From assembly GCF_000003195.3 (NCBI RefSeq), contig NC_012871.2, positions 53,931,802 to 53,995,801 on the forward strand: a stretch of 64,000 nt of DNA. Reading direction: 5' to 3'. Origin of the DNA: Sorghum bicolor. Taxonomy: Eukaryota; Streptophyta; Magnoliopsida; Poales; Poaceae. Made by a program: the position numbers and the translations under genes. A model generated the notes under the pieces. The model worked only from the letters and a program-made list of their open reading frames with translations. It was not told the DNA's origin and searched no databases. The first letter of the stretch is position 1. The number at the start of each line of letters is the position of its first letter. Below are positions 46,690 through 58,472 of the stretch, piece after piece.

Positions 46690-48884
46690 GTTTGTTTTGT
46701 GTGCACTTGCTACGTGCATTCATGCACGTTCAACTGGAAAAGATACCCCACCAGTATGTCTCCAAACGCTTGTGCCGGAATGCCCGCAAAGATCTACCAT
46801 TTGATCGGGCAGACCTAAGGATGAAAGGCATAGATGGAGAGACGAGAGCATACAGGCAAAGGTTGCTCTTGACGAAAGCAATGAAACTTGTCAGATATGC
46901 TTGCATGCCGAAGCCTGGTTTCAGAAGGGCCATGGAGGGGCTAGATGAACTTATTGGGCTAATAGCTGACTTGGAGCCAGACATTGGTACTGCAGACCTT
47001 GATTTCGATGATGTGGATGTAAGCAATTCTCTCCATTTCATGATCCCTTTTGTACCTACTGTCTCACATGCATCACCGCTGAGATTTTTGGGTTCTTGGT
47101 ACTCGTTGTGTAATCGTTTTATCCTTCTGCAGAACATTGTCTCTGGTGCAGGGGCTGCGGTAGACAATGATGCTTGTATGACATTGTCACCGGTTGATGC
47201 AGATGTTTCTTTCTTTCAGGAAAACACCTGTTCGGGGCAGGTAGCCGGTTACTTTGCAAAAAAAAAATATGCTATCTTGTGTCATGGTCCGTTGCATTGG
47301 TAAAAATTTGATGCATTAAAAAAATGTCGTGTTATTGCAAATGTTGTTAAATGAAGAAAGTTGTCAATTGTAAAATACATGCCAAAACTAGTTGTGTTTG
47401 GTGCGTTGTTATCTATTTATGCGTTGTTTGACTTAGACGTGTCTAGATCATAACACTGACCAGTTTACTTAGTTAATCGGTCAGATCTGTGCTGTACATG
47501 AGTTTTAGGTGTGTGCTGATTTGCATCAGAATGCTGAGCTTTCTATTGTGACTGCTAAATCCAATGGAGGTGAAAAATGTGACGATGGGGCAACAAAGGT
47601 AATGGTTTTTTATTCATAGTGGATGTCTCGGTTTTTTTAGACTGAAATTTGCGTGTGACAAGTACGTGCATCATTTTGTCGTGGTGCATGTATAACTTGT
47701 GAAAAAAAGCTTTAATTGATGACTTGTTACTTTTTTATGCGTTGTTCAACTTAGTTGATTCTAGTGCATAAAATTCTGTTTTGCGCTAAAAATATTTCAT
47801 TTCAGGTGTGTGCTGATTTGCAATAGACTGTGGGCGTTGCTATCATTAACGATGGGCGTGGAGGTGGCGCATGCGACAATGAGGCGACAAAGGTATGGTT
47901 GTTGATGCATAATGGGTCCACGTTGAAAGTGGCGTCTTACTTTTCATGTATATAACAGCTAATGATTCTATTCGCAGTGTTAGACTAACCGTTTTTATTC
48001 ACAGCATGTTATTCTGAGCATTTATCCTGTTTCGCTTTTTTTATACCCCATCAATGTATAGAACGTGGATCTGTTAGTTGTTTCTGCATTTTAAGGAATT
48101 TATATACCAAAATGTAACAAGGTGCATAAAAAACATTCCATCCATGTGTAGGGGGTGTGTGTGTTTTCCTTTTGTACAAATTTTACGTAAATGTAGTATT
48201 TTTACTTTTGATGCATAGAAATTAATGATCCTCTGGAAGTGGATCTTGTTAGTTGTTTCTGCATTTTAAGGAATTTTATGCCAATGTGACAAGGTGCATA
48301 GAAAACAAAACCATCCATGCATTTTTAACTTTTTATGCATGGACCCTAATGATCCTATGCGCAGTTTATGTTTGGCTATGATAAGTATATACACCAGGGG
48401 GGACCTAAAAAATGTGCGCTGTGTGTACTTGCAGATAATCTTTGATGTTGGCATTGGCGTCAGCCTTGCAAAGCCTGAGAAAGCGATGCCAAAAGGAAGA
48501 ACCAAGGATAAAGCTGAGCTGAGAGTGTTAAAGCTGGGCGCAAGGGGTCCAAAACTAATGAGCAGGAAGTGCAAAATCTATGGCGTCGTTGATGGCCACA
48601 ATGCAAGCACATGCTTGAAAAAAGAGGCTAATCGTGTGAGGCTGGCAAGTCTTTCTTGCAGGAAGAGAGGGCGACCCCCTGGCTCAGTGAATCGCAACAC
48701 CATGTCTCGCGCCGTTCAAGGGGTGGACAACCAAAGGGAGATCAATGTGAGCGTCACAGGTGATAGATGTGTGAGTGAAACTGATGGCACAACAATGAAA
48801 GACAGCAACCATCCGGGGGAGCCTTCTGTGACCACCAGGAAGAGAGGCAGGCCTGCGGGGGCGAAGAACAAATGCACCATCTAA
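46690..48884 (+). CDS. FAR1/MULE transposase-like gene, 3' part (exons 6-10)
   Basis: Continuation of the gene beginning at 26110. Exons: 46690-47018 (rest of the SWIM finger, LFCVHLLRAFMHVQLEKIP), 47133-47240, 47509-47598, 47806-47892 and 48435-48884. The Sirevirus ends only 14 bases before the exon 6 acceptor. The exons at 47509 and 47806 are tandem duplicates; the second has an in-frame TAG at 47824 and may be skipped or be a lesion. The last exon has a knuckle-like CKIYGVVDGHNASTC in which a Tyr stands where the second Cys is expected, then two AT-hooks (RKRGRPPGS and RKRGRPAGA). AT-hooks and a knuckle after SWIM fit a DNA-binding transposase tail. Full product about 1000 residues if spliced; probably not functional now. 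Confidence 0.8.
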
Positions 48885-50347
48885 AAAACACATAAAAATG
48901 GCTACCTGTGCTGCTAGGAGCAGATCTCTGAGTCTTCGATTTGTGTTTGTGAATCATTGTTATTCAAAAATAGTAACCTGTGACCACATTTTGACATTGT
49001 GGGGATGTGGGTTGAATGTTGTCTGCATCCAAACTATATGCTATGCATGATTGAATTGGAAAAGATATGTTTTGCTGCTATTATTTTTGCAAACAACATT
49101 TGTTGGACTGTTTTTGCAAAATTTATAATATGCATGTTTTTTAAAAATGGCTGCTATGCGTGGATATTGTTTGTTTTTTGGGTGTGATTAAAAATTAGAA
49201 GAATAATTCATAAACAAATATACAAAGGCACCTTTGGCCTTGTCTATGTTTAATACTTCATGCATGCTCCTTGTTTTTTTCGATATGATAGGAAAAGGAT
49301 AAAAATTTGATTGTCGTTCAGATATACTGAACAAGTCATTATCTTTTTATGCAATGCAGCAAATGAAATGAGGTCATTTCACCTCCCCCCGAAAACCGTC
49401 GAACCCCCTCCCCCGCGTTTGAACAAAAATGGAAAATGGTTATCGTTTATCGGAATCAAAATAGATATAAAATACATGCAACATCAGTTTCTGCTCATGG
49501 TGCTGTTCAACTAGTTATGTTTAGATGCACCTTTTTTTGTTTGCTGCTTTGAACTTGTGAAAGGTTCTATGCATCTTGTTTGGTCTCCATCAAAAATCTC
49601 TACTCTCTCTTGGGTTTCTATGCACTTCGTGGATGTCTTTCTTTGCTGGCCTGCGAAAGTTTCTACGCATATTTCATTTTATACACTTTCTGGATGCTGG
49701 TTCCTGTGCATATTTCATTTCATACACTTTCTATGCACTTTCATTTAGGTTCCTAGGCACTGTATCTTGGGTTTCTATGCATATTTTGTTTTATGCACTT
49801 TGTATGCGCTTTCTGAAACTCTAGCAATTTTTTTGCACTTTCTACCTCTGCTTTTTGGTTTCTATGCACTTTCTGGATGACTTCCCTGTATGTCTTTATT
49901 GTGCTGCATGTTTTTCCCCAGATACGTCCCGTGTCCTCATCTTTATATGTAATTTCAATATGCATGCTGAGAGGGATAATGTTGCAACATCGTGTCGGAA
50001 CGTAAAAAAATGGTGAGTGCATATAAACCTTCGAGCATGCGTATAACAATTTGAGTGGGATCGACACATCCGTGAAAAAAATGAACTATGTAACACGATC
50101 TGGCGTGTATCATAAGTGTTAGGGCCACCTTGAATAAGGCGTAAAAATGGTTTTTGAGTACACGCGTAAGGGCGTATTTTAGACATTGTTTTTCTGCATG
50201 CATCCACCGTGCATGCGTCAAAAAAATAGAAAACAAGATATCCTGTAGTCATGAAACAAGTGGTCTAGCTGTGTCTCCACTATTACATGAAACTAAAAAA
50301 CCTAAAAAAAGGTGCCAACAAAGGGCTATCTGCATGGTGTACATATA
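48885..50347. other. Spacer between the two convergent MULE genes
   Basis: No gene is supported. It contains a duplicate of intron 4 of the transposase-like gene (49489-49980) and many TTTYTAYGCA words. The open frames seen here mirror those in the intron copy and are not coding. Confidence 0.6.
49489..49980 (+). repeat. Second copy of transposase-gene intron 4 sequence
   Basis: Aligns with 29213-29716 almost base for base, from TTTCTGCTC through GAGAGGGATAATGTT, with few differences (for example a short deletion near 49582). The first copy lies in intron 4; this one is in the spacer after the gene. Confidence 0.9.
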
Positions 50348-53300
50348 TCAGAAAGGTGGGCGGAGCTGCTCAATTTCTTCTGGGAGTTCTTTTTGCTCAT
50401 TTGCCTCGTGGAAGACGATGAATTGGAGCACATCGGACCGTAACTGCTGGGAGGATGCTTACAGATCAAATGAGAAAAAAGATACACATGAAAAAATGTG
50501 CGTAAAAATTTCTGCGTAAAATCTTTATGACAGGTTGTATAGAAATACTCTGTATAAGTGCATAAAAACTGGCTACGTGGCTGTGCTTGACCAATGTACG
50601 TAAGGTTGCTTGAGAAAAAAAAACTTACAGAGTACGGCCAGAGCACTTTAGCTGTGTTTGCATCATAATACTCCATGTGCCACATGCAATAGAACCCACA
50701 ATCATTTGATCCAATCCTTTGCTTGTGTATGTCATGTAAAAGCTCACATTTGTAGTTGCCAAATTTTGGGATCCTTGAATCTGGTCTTGCAACCTGAATT
50801 GCTTCGTTTAGTCTTCTCATCATTAACCTGCACCACTGCCCTTTGTTGTTTCTGTACTGGACCATTCCTTTGTGTGCTTGTTTCCACCCATCCCCAATAA
50901 GTTTCCAATCGTTAGGGTCAAGTATATCAACCCTGTGATGATTGAAGTTGATCACGTAGACTGAGAAGTGCCCGTTCTGCAGGAAAGGAACCACAATCTA
51001 AAAAGAGTGTGGACAAAAAAAATAACCCAATGGTAAGGGGGGTCAGCTATAAGTTGCCTAAAAAAATAATTAGTAGTTCGCGTATAAAGTAGCCTTTCCC
51101 ATTTCGGGATTGAGAGAAGATCTGACCTCTTTGACTCCCTTTAAAAGATGTGCGTCTGGGAGGAATCGGTCAAGTGTGCTGATCAGTATCGCTTGCTTGT
51201 ACTCTACCACTTCATCTCGGAATGCATTGCCTTCCTGGTAAATGTCTCTCTGCAGGTGGCATATTATTTTGTGAGAGTATGCATAGAAATTAATCGATAT
51301 GGTGCATATATTTATCAATCCCACCCAGTATGTTATTATGACATTGCTTAAGGAAGCAGGGTGGCAGCTAACAAAATTTATATATCTTGTATAGGAATTA
51401 TACAAAAAATGAGTACAAAAATTTCTATATGTGTATATAACTGTTGCATCCAACATATGGCTAGATAGATGCGTATAGGTGTGCTACCCATAGCGTTGAA
51501 AAGGATATACGCAGTGGATAAATTTGTACTTACCATCATGCTCTCTGCATGGGTGGCATATAAATGTGTGTAAGTATGCATAGAGATTAATCTATATGGT
51601 GTATATATATATACTGAGAATGAGTACTAAGAATGTATAAGAATTATAATAAGAATTATACTAAGAATGAGTACAAAAGATATCTATATGTGTATATAAC
51701 TATTGCATTCCAACAATGCGTAGAAATTAAATCTATATAGTATATATATCTATCAATCCCACACAGTATGTTATTGTGAGAATGCTCAAGGGATAGAAAA
51801 ATGGCAGCTAACAAAATGTATGTACCTTGTACGAAAATTATACTAATAATGAGTACAAAAATTTCTACATGTGTATATAAATGTTGCATCCAACGTATGG
51901 CTAGGTGGATGCGTAGAAGTGTGCTTCCCAGGGAGTAGAAAAAACATGTACGCAGTGGATAATTTGTACTTACCATCACATTGAGATCTCGGTAGATGCG
52001 TTCAAATTGTTTCCTCACAAGACGATTTTTGGGTTCATCTCTGATCAGACAAGTAACATAGAATCAGCAACGTCTTTTTCGGGGCCAAACTTACTCCGAA
52101 CATCACCCGCCCTGGAACTGTCATCCCCGAAACGACAGATGACAGAACTACATAGAAAAAAATACGAAATATAATTAATGAAAGCATACATGTCAAGTTA
52201 TATTACGTATGTGAGACGCCATTTACAGAAAAACGTATAAAAAAAGGATGCTACAGGTCAAGCTGATGTGTCAAAAAAAGTGATGCATAAAACTGCCTGA
52301 GAGAGTACGTTAAAAATGGGTGCCCCATGTGGAGCATAAAAAGTTAGATCTGTGAGTATCCGTAGAAACTAGCAACAAAAAATATAGTTCAGGAAACTCA
52401 CTCTTTATAGGGCAACTCAGTAGATAACAACATGTTCAGGAAAGCTTCAGCTCTCTCATAACAGTTCTCCATTATTCGTTGGGTATTTTGACATTGCAGT
52501 GGGAGTTTCCCCGTGTTTTTTCTTGGGGTATAGGTTGTTATGGAGGCAGGCGTCCGATCAAAGCATGGGGGCTGTCCGCCAAAAAAAATAAAAAAAAAAT
52601 TCTGCGATAGTTAGTGGTACCAAGAGAATTTAATGAGTGTAAATGCTTTTTTAAAAAATATATTGTTGAATTGTGGGTTGTGAATAGATAATAAGTCAAG
52701 AGTGCATAAAAATCAACTAACACAGGGTGTTGATATATGCCCACTAAAATCATTGGGAGGGTGTGTGGGCGTCTGACCTGCTGTGGCGTTTCATTGAAAC
52801 GTGGACCAGTTTCAGACATGTCATGGAGGTTGTCTAGTCCGCTGAAAATCTGAGTTACATCGTTCAAGGCTTCTGTCACCTGAGGGTTAACGTCGAACAA
52901 GGCGTTTCTGCTATCCCCTGTCTCTTCTTCGTCCTAGTGCACCAAATTTATGCGCACATGTGCGCTCTCATCATTGCTCAGGTTTAGAAAATTAGAAGCT
53001 GGCTCACAAAAATGAAATGGCGTGTTAAAATTACATTTGAATCAATGCGATAACCTGGGGATTTACATGTATGGTAAAGGTAAAAAAAGAAAAATGATAT
53101 GCATAGAAATCAGTTACAGTGTGCATATTTATTTTGCAAATGTGGGATCTCGAGGGCATAACAGGACTGACAGTAGTCCTGAGCACTGTTACAAGGGGGT
53201 GTGGAAGCGGCCCAAAAAAGGTCGCTTCCTTACAAACAAACGAAAGTGCCCACAAAAAGGAGGGTGACCACTTTCTTACATCATACGTGAAACGACCATA

Positions 53301-56300
53301 CGAGTCGTGTCAACATAGCAATATAAAATACGACATTAATGAAAAAAGGGAACTAAGTATAATCTTAGTAAATGGGACAATAAATAGGAGTGTTGCTATG
53401 CAAAAAGATGGTCAAGCCTGGTTGTTGTCTTCATTCTTACGTGAACCAACTTGTTTCTCTCGGTTGTCTCTCATCTCATTGTCAGCTTCCTGTTTCCTTG
53501 CCTCTTGTTGTTGGTACAAGTGTTCATTGATTTCCTCAATCTGGCAGTCAGAGAGTTGAGACGCAGGTGGTAGCGTGCTCAATGTGGTCGATGGGGTGTG
53601 CGGCGTATCTGTGTATGCAAATATAAAGGTTTTTGTAAGCATCGATTTTTATACATAGTGGTTTTATTTTTTTTGTGTGTTTTTAGCAACACATCTTTGA
53701 ACACATTCTGAACCAAAAAAGCGCATATCTTTATCTTTTATACATGATCAAGCATGTTTGTATACACTTTGTGTAGTAAAAAAATGCGGTGTCACGCATA
53801 TTTTTTTGGTTTTTTTGTTCCTGTATTGTGCATAAAGCTAGTTTGGTGTATGCATATAAACCCCAAGACCCATTAGTAAAAAAGCACAGCAATGTATCAG
53901 ATGCAGAGTAAAAAAAGAAATTGAAGAAAAAAGGCTTATACCAGTTTGATAGTCGTGTGCAACAGTCTCTTTGCTAGTTGTTTCCTGAGGTGATGCTCCA
54001 ATAGAGAGTGGCTGGGCAGGTGATTTGACCACTAATGATGTAGGGGGGCTATAGCTAAAATATTGTGTTAAAGTGAATGGATCATTTATGAGAACAAACA
54101 GCTGCTGGTAGCGTGCTCAATGAAAAAAGGACAAAAAAAGAAACAAGGCTATACCATTATCCTACAATGTGGCAATTTGTTTTTTTATGTGTGTGTTTTA
54201 TCAACACATTTTTGAACATGTCTGAACAGGAAAAAGCACGTATCTTTAGCTTTTTATACATGATCGAGCATGTTTTGTATACCTTTGTGCAACAAAAAAA
54301 GTAGGTACCATCCATAATGCAACACCCCCCCACAGTTTTTTGTTTTTTATGCATATGAACCCCACAAGACCTGTTGATAAAAAACACACTAATGTTATCA
54401 AAATGCAATTAAAAAACAGAGGGTAAAAACTTGTACCAGTTTGATGGTCGTGTTCGACAGTCTCCTTGCTAGTTGTCTCCTGAGGTGATGCTCCAATGGA
54501 GTGGGGGTGGGCTGGGGGTTTGTCTGCTGATGATGTGGGGGGGAGTATAGCTAATTAGTGAGTTAAAATGAATGGATCATTTATGGAAACAAAAAGCTAC
54601 TGGTGGCATGCTCAATGCAGTTCCTCCCACGGTTTTTTTGTTTTTTGTTTCTGTATAGTGCATAAAACCGCATGGGTGTATGCATATGAACCCCAAGACC
54701 CAATAATAAAAACACACAGTAATGTATCAAGGCAAATAAAAAACAGAGGGAAAAGTGCAGTGGTTGTATCAAAATGCAATGTCAATAACAAAGAGGGTTG
54801 TACCAGTTTGATGGGCATGTTCGACATTCTCCTTGTTAGTTGTTTCCTGAGGTGATACTCCCCTGGACTGGGGGTGGGCAGCGTCTTGAACTGCTGATGA
54901 GGTGGCGGAGTATAGCTAATTAGTGAGTTAAAATGATTGGATCATTTATGAAAACAAAAAAGGCTGCTGGTTTATGGGAGATCAGATAAATGGGGGGTTA
55001 GGAAAAGTGGATGTACCATATCCTGTGTCCTCACCCCCGTGGTGCTGTGCCATCGATGTAGCATCTGGCTCTGCAGGGAAGTGTCCATGTCATGAGTGTG
55101 AACGAACATGGGGAGTCTTATGTGTGTTAAAAAAATGTAAATGAAAGCGTCGTATTGGGCGTTAAAAAAATATTATGGAAATCCAAAAAAAGAAGAAGGC
55201 AGGATGTTCCAGGCTGTACCAGGTTGTTGGACTTCTTCAACATCCTCGTCCATTTGTTCGACTTCTGGAGATGCAATTGATTTGTCGTGACCAGTGGTGG
55301 GGTCTGGTACTGCCGTGTGCATCTGATGATTCTGAGGGTGCTCTTGATTGAAGGGCTCCCGACTGTTTAATTTTTTGTATAAAAAAATAGTAACAAAAAA
55401 GTGTTAGGGGGAACACAGTCTTAACATGCATAAAAACTGCATTTTGTGTAGGTAGATGGGACTGAACCTGCAAATTGCTGTGTACAGATGTGCGCGCATG
55501 ATGAGAAAAAGTATATATCAAAAAAAATGCACGGCTATCTAAGGATGTTTAAATACCTGATTCATTATCATCGTCCTCGTCATCCTCCCCTGCTCGTAGT
55601 ACCTGATCGATCATAAATCCAGAGGTGGTGACCATGTTGTGTTGCTTTTCAACGATGTTGTTTATTGCGGTTTGGATTGTCTGGCACTGCCTGTCAACGT
55701 CTTGGTCATAAGTGGCACACACTTCCTCGAAGTGTCGCCGGCTGCTTCCCCTCAATGATGCTATCTTTCCGGCTAGCAACTTAGATAGCTTAGGCACATA
55801 AATGCTTCCCAGATCTGGTGCAGCCGTGTAGCATGTCTGTGCTGGGGGGCGGAACTACATATCGTTTGCGTGATCAGATTCTAGTGCATTTTAACTAGCT
55901 TAGATAACAAAAAATAATGGAGAGGTTATTCCATTTCCTATAGAGTGTAGAAGCTTACATTGAGCGTTCCGTAGCAGCTGATAGCCTGCCCCTCATGGAC
56001 ACAATCCGCCCTGCTTAGGTTCGTTATGATGTCACTAGTAAACATGCTGATGCGAGGGGTTTGGAACCTATTTTTAGGACCAGCAGGGTGGTCGAGCCAG
56101 TCCAAATAGTAGAGCTGAAAAAAATATAGTGCATAAAAACTGTTACACAAAGTTGGAGATCTAGGCTACGGTACGCGTATATATTTGATGACATTCTTGT
56201 GGGGGGGAAGTGCATAACAAACAGGCTTTAAAAAAAAGGACATGTGCGTGCCCCTTAAAAAAATAGTGACTGAAACATTTTTTCCTAAAAAAATATAGTG

Positions 56301-58263
56301 CATAAAAACTGATACGCAACGTTCGAGATCTAGGCTACGGTACGCATATATATTTGATGACATTCTTGTTGGGGGAAAAAGTGCATAGCAATCATGCTTT
56401 AAAAAAAAGACATGTGCCTGCCCCCTTAAAAAAAGTGACTAAAACATTTTTTCCTAATGTTGTCTGTGCCTTGTGTGTTTCATGTTTCTATATATTGAAC
56501 AGTTAATGGTTTCTGTGCATTGACATATTAATATGTTCAAAGGGATTGCATGTAAGTAGCATTATGGCATGAGATCCGTACGTACCAGTATGACAGTGCT
56601 GCATCCCCATATGGTGTAAGCCGTTTGCTCTTCATCGGTCTTCTCGTGCCACATCTTCACCACATATACCAGGTGTTGGTAGATCATGTGGCACCAATCG
56701 ATGTTGTCAAAGTTTGACATGTCCATGGTTTTCCCGATTTCTGCATTGTTTATTTGCCAGCTGGCTATTGAGAAAAAAAGCCTATTGAATAGGACAAGGA
56801 AGAAGCACCGTTTTGTTAGGTCATCTGTGCCACCCTGCTGTATTCTGTTCGTGCAGACCTTGACAGTAAAATCCTTGGCATTCGTTACATTCAATTCATT
56901 GCGCAGCTTCTTTGCTTCATTGACTCTAGCAGTATAGGAAGCATTGTCTGATATAGACTGCCCTTTGCTCGACACCCCAAGAACATAATGCACAACTTCC
57001 TTGGTAATCTTCAGCTCCTTCCCAGGTCCAACTCTGAGTGCCATTGTGTTGGGGTCAATGTGGTCGTATAACCACTTGAGGAGTGAAGGGGGGCCACTGC
57101 TCGTCAGTTTAATGTCAAGCAAGCTCGAAAGGTTATAACCACGAACAAAAACCCGCCTTTGTTCTTCACTGAGAATTTTCATCATCTCTGCCACTTCATC
57201 CGGTGCGCAACGGATATTCCACCGTGGGGCCTGCGTAAAAAGATGCTAATGTTTTGCATAAAAACTTAATTGGAGAAAAATGGTACCTTATGAGAAGTGT
57301 CACAGATAAACACATTTTGTAGCCGTGTGATCTATGATGTATAAATGCAATTATATTCTTCAGTTAAACCATATGTATCTAAATTCAGTCCCATGTAAAA
57401 ACAAACTGAAAACATCCTACTAGCCATGTATTCCTAGATTTTTATGCATACATTGTAGGATGTTCCTACGTATTTTGTTCCAGGAAAAAGAAAATCTCTC
57501 CCCATCCCCTGTGTATAAAAACTCTGTCCTGTCTGACCACACATGACAATGTGTACTGTCGCGGGTGTTTCTCTGTACTTTTTATGCATAGTAACATCAG
57601 TTTATATACATCAGTCCAGAAAAAAAGGCTTCCATAAAAAATGCCTGATTAAAAAAAGATATACTAATGCTTTGCATACAACTTAATTGGAGAAATGGTA
57701 CGTTGTGACAAACGGAATAAAAAAGAAAAACAAACTGAAAATATCGTACTAGCCATGTATTTCTTGGTTTGTATGCATACTGGGTGGGCGGGTGTTCATA
57801 CGTATTGGTTGCGGGAATAAAAAATCTCTTCTCAGTGTATGAAAATTCTATCCTATCTTGACACACTAAACAAAAGTGTGCTGCCATGGGGTATTCCCCC
57901 CCTCTCTGATTTTTATGCATAGTATCAACAGTTTTAGATACAGTAGTGGAACTTGCGTAGAAAAAAGTGTAGCCGAAATACTTACAGAGCCACTAGGTTT
58001 TTCGACCCTTGTAGTGCGTCGTGCCTTTTTTGCCTCTTGTGAAGGATGTGCTTGCATCTATAAAATTTGAGATTAATAAAAAATATAAACATGTTAGCGC
58101 GTGTATGGCGGCCAAAAGAAAAGTACAACATGTAAAACCTGTGGTGAGCCGAGTGGGGAAAAAATGCACAGTTAGCCCAGGGGAAAAAGTGCACAAAAAG
58201 AAAACTTAATGCACTTACTTCGTCGTGCACCTTCCTCTCTCTCTTATCGGATGACAGTGCTTC
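50348..58263 (-). CDS. Ulp1 (C48) protease-like gene carried by the MULE
   Basis: A multi-exon minus-strand gene. Well-supported exons: 58263-58219, 58057-57986, 57230-56586, 56114-55959 and 55854-55557; then a region of repeated exons (55362-55220, 54915-54804, 54550-54437, 54054-53942, 53608-53441); then 52933-52778, 52571-52402, 52147-52095, 52038-51974, 51249-51127, 50997-50629 and 50446-50348. The 57230 exon encodes a conserved block typical of MULE-borne ULP-like genes (LSSLLDIKLTSSGPPSLLKW). The 50997 exon is the protease core: His in NGHFSVYVINF, Asp in DILDPND, Cys in GSNDCGFYCMW. Such enzymes cleave SUMO or related modifiers. Two junctions in the middle (55557 to 55362, 53441 to 52933) do not keep frame as drawn. 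The 5' end is probably lost to the retroelement at 58473. Its role in the transposon is unknown. Confidence 0.8.
51250..51990. repeat. Tandem duplication in a Ulp1-like gene intron
   Basis: Two or three related units: GCATAGAAATTAAT-type starts at about 51281 and 51566, and a related GCGTAGAAATTAAAT near 51718. CAGTATGTTATT and GCATCCAAC words also recur. Units of roughly 280-430 bases, including part of an exon-flanking sequence. Confidence 0.7.
53680..54970 (-). repeat. Triplicated exon-intron unit in the Ulp1-like gene
   Basis: Exons 54915-54804 (112 bases), 54550-54437 (114) and 54054-53942 (113) are copies encoding SPQETTSKETV-like peptides ending HQTG, each with the same donor. Spacings are 367 and 495 bases, and flanking intron words (GAGCATGTTTTGTATAC type) are copied too. 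Only the 114-base copy keeps the reading frame. Confidence 0.85.
56118..56455. repeat. 168-base tandem duplication in a Ulp1-like gene intron
   Basis: Two adjacent units (about 56118-56286 and 56287-56455), both with TATAGTGCATAAAAACTG, GATCTAGGCTACGGTACGC and ACATTTTTTCCTAA. The first unit borders exon 56114-55959, so the duplication lies in the preceding intron. Confidence 0.85.
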
Positions 58264-58472
58264 CTGCATTAAAACTAAAATCAGAGAGAGGAAAAAAGGT
58301 GTAGGGGATTTTAGTGCAAAAAAGAAAATAAAAAAAATGTCTTGCCCCACTGTGTTCCCTTAATTTTTATGCATGGTATCACCAGTTTATATGCATCAGT
58401 GCAAAAATGCCTTGCCGGAAAAGGGCCCCATTTTAAATAGATTCTAATGCTTTGCAAATATGTGTCTAATTC
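57240..58472. repeat. Reiterated intron unit at the 5' end of the Ulp1-like gene
   Basis: About 57246-57660 and 57661-57985 share ATGCTTTGCATA/ACTTAATTGGAG, CTAGCCATGTATT and TTTTTATGCATAGTA words. A third partial copy (about 58350-58472) is cut by the Gypsy LTR at 58473. 58264-58472 holds no exon I can support. Confidence 0.7.

Noticed and set aside
50658..50900. Plus-strand frame opposite the Ulp1 core exon
   Set aside because: Antisense shadow of the catalytic exon; no domain.
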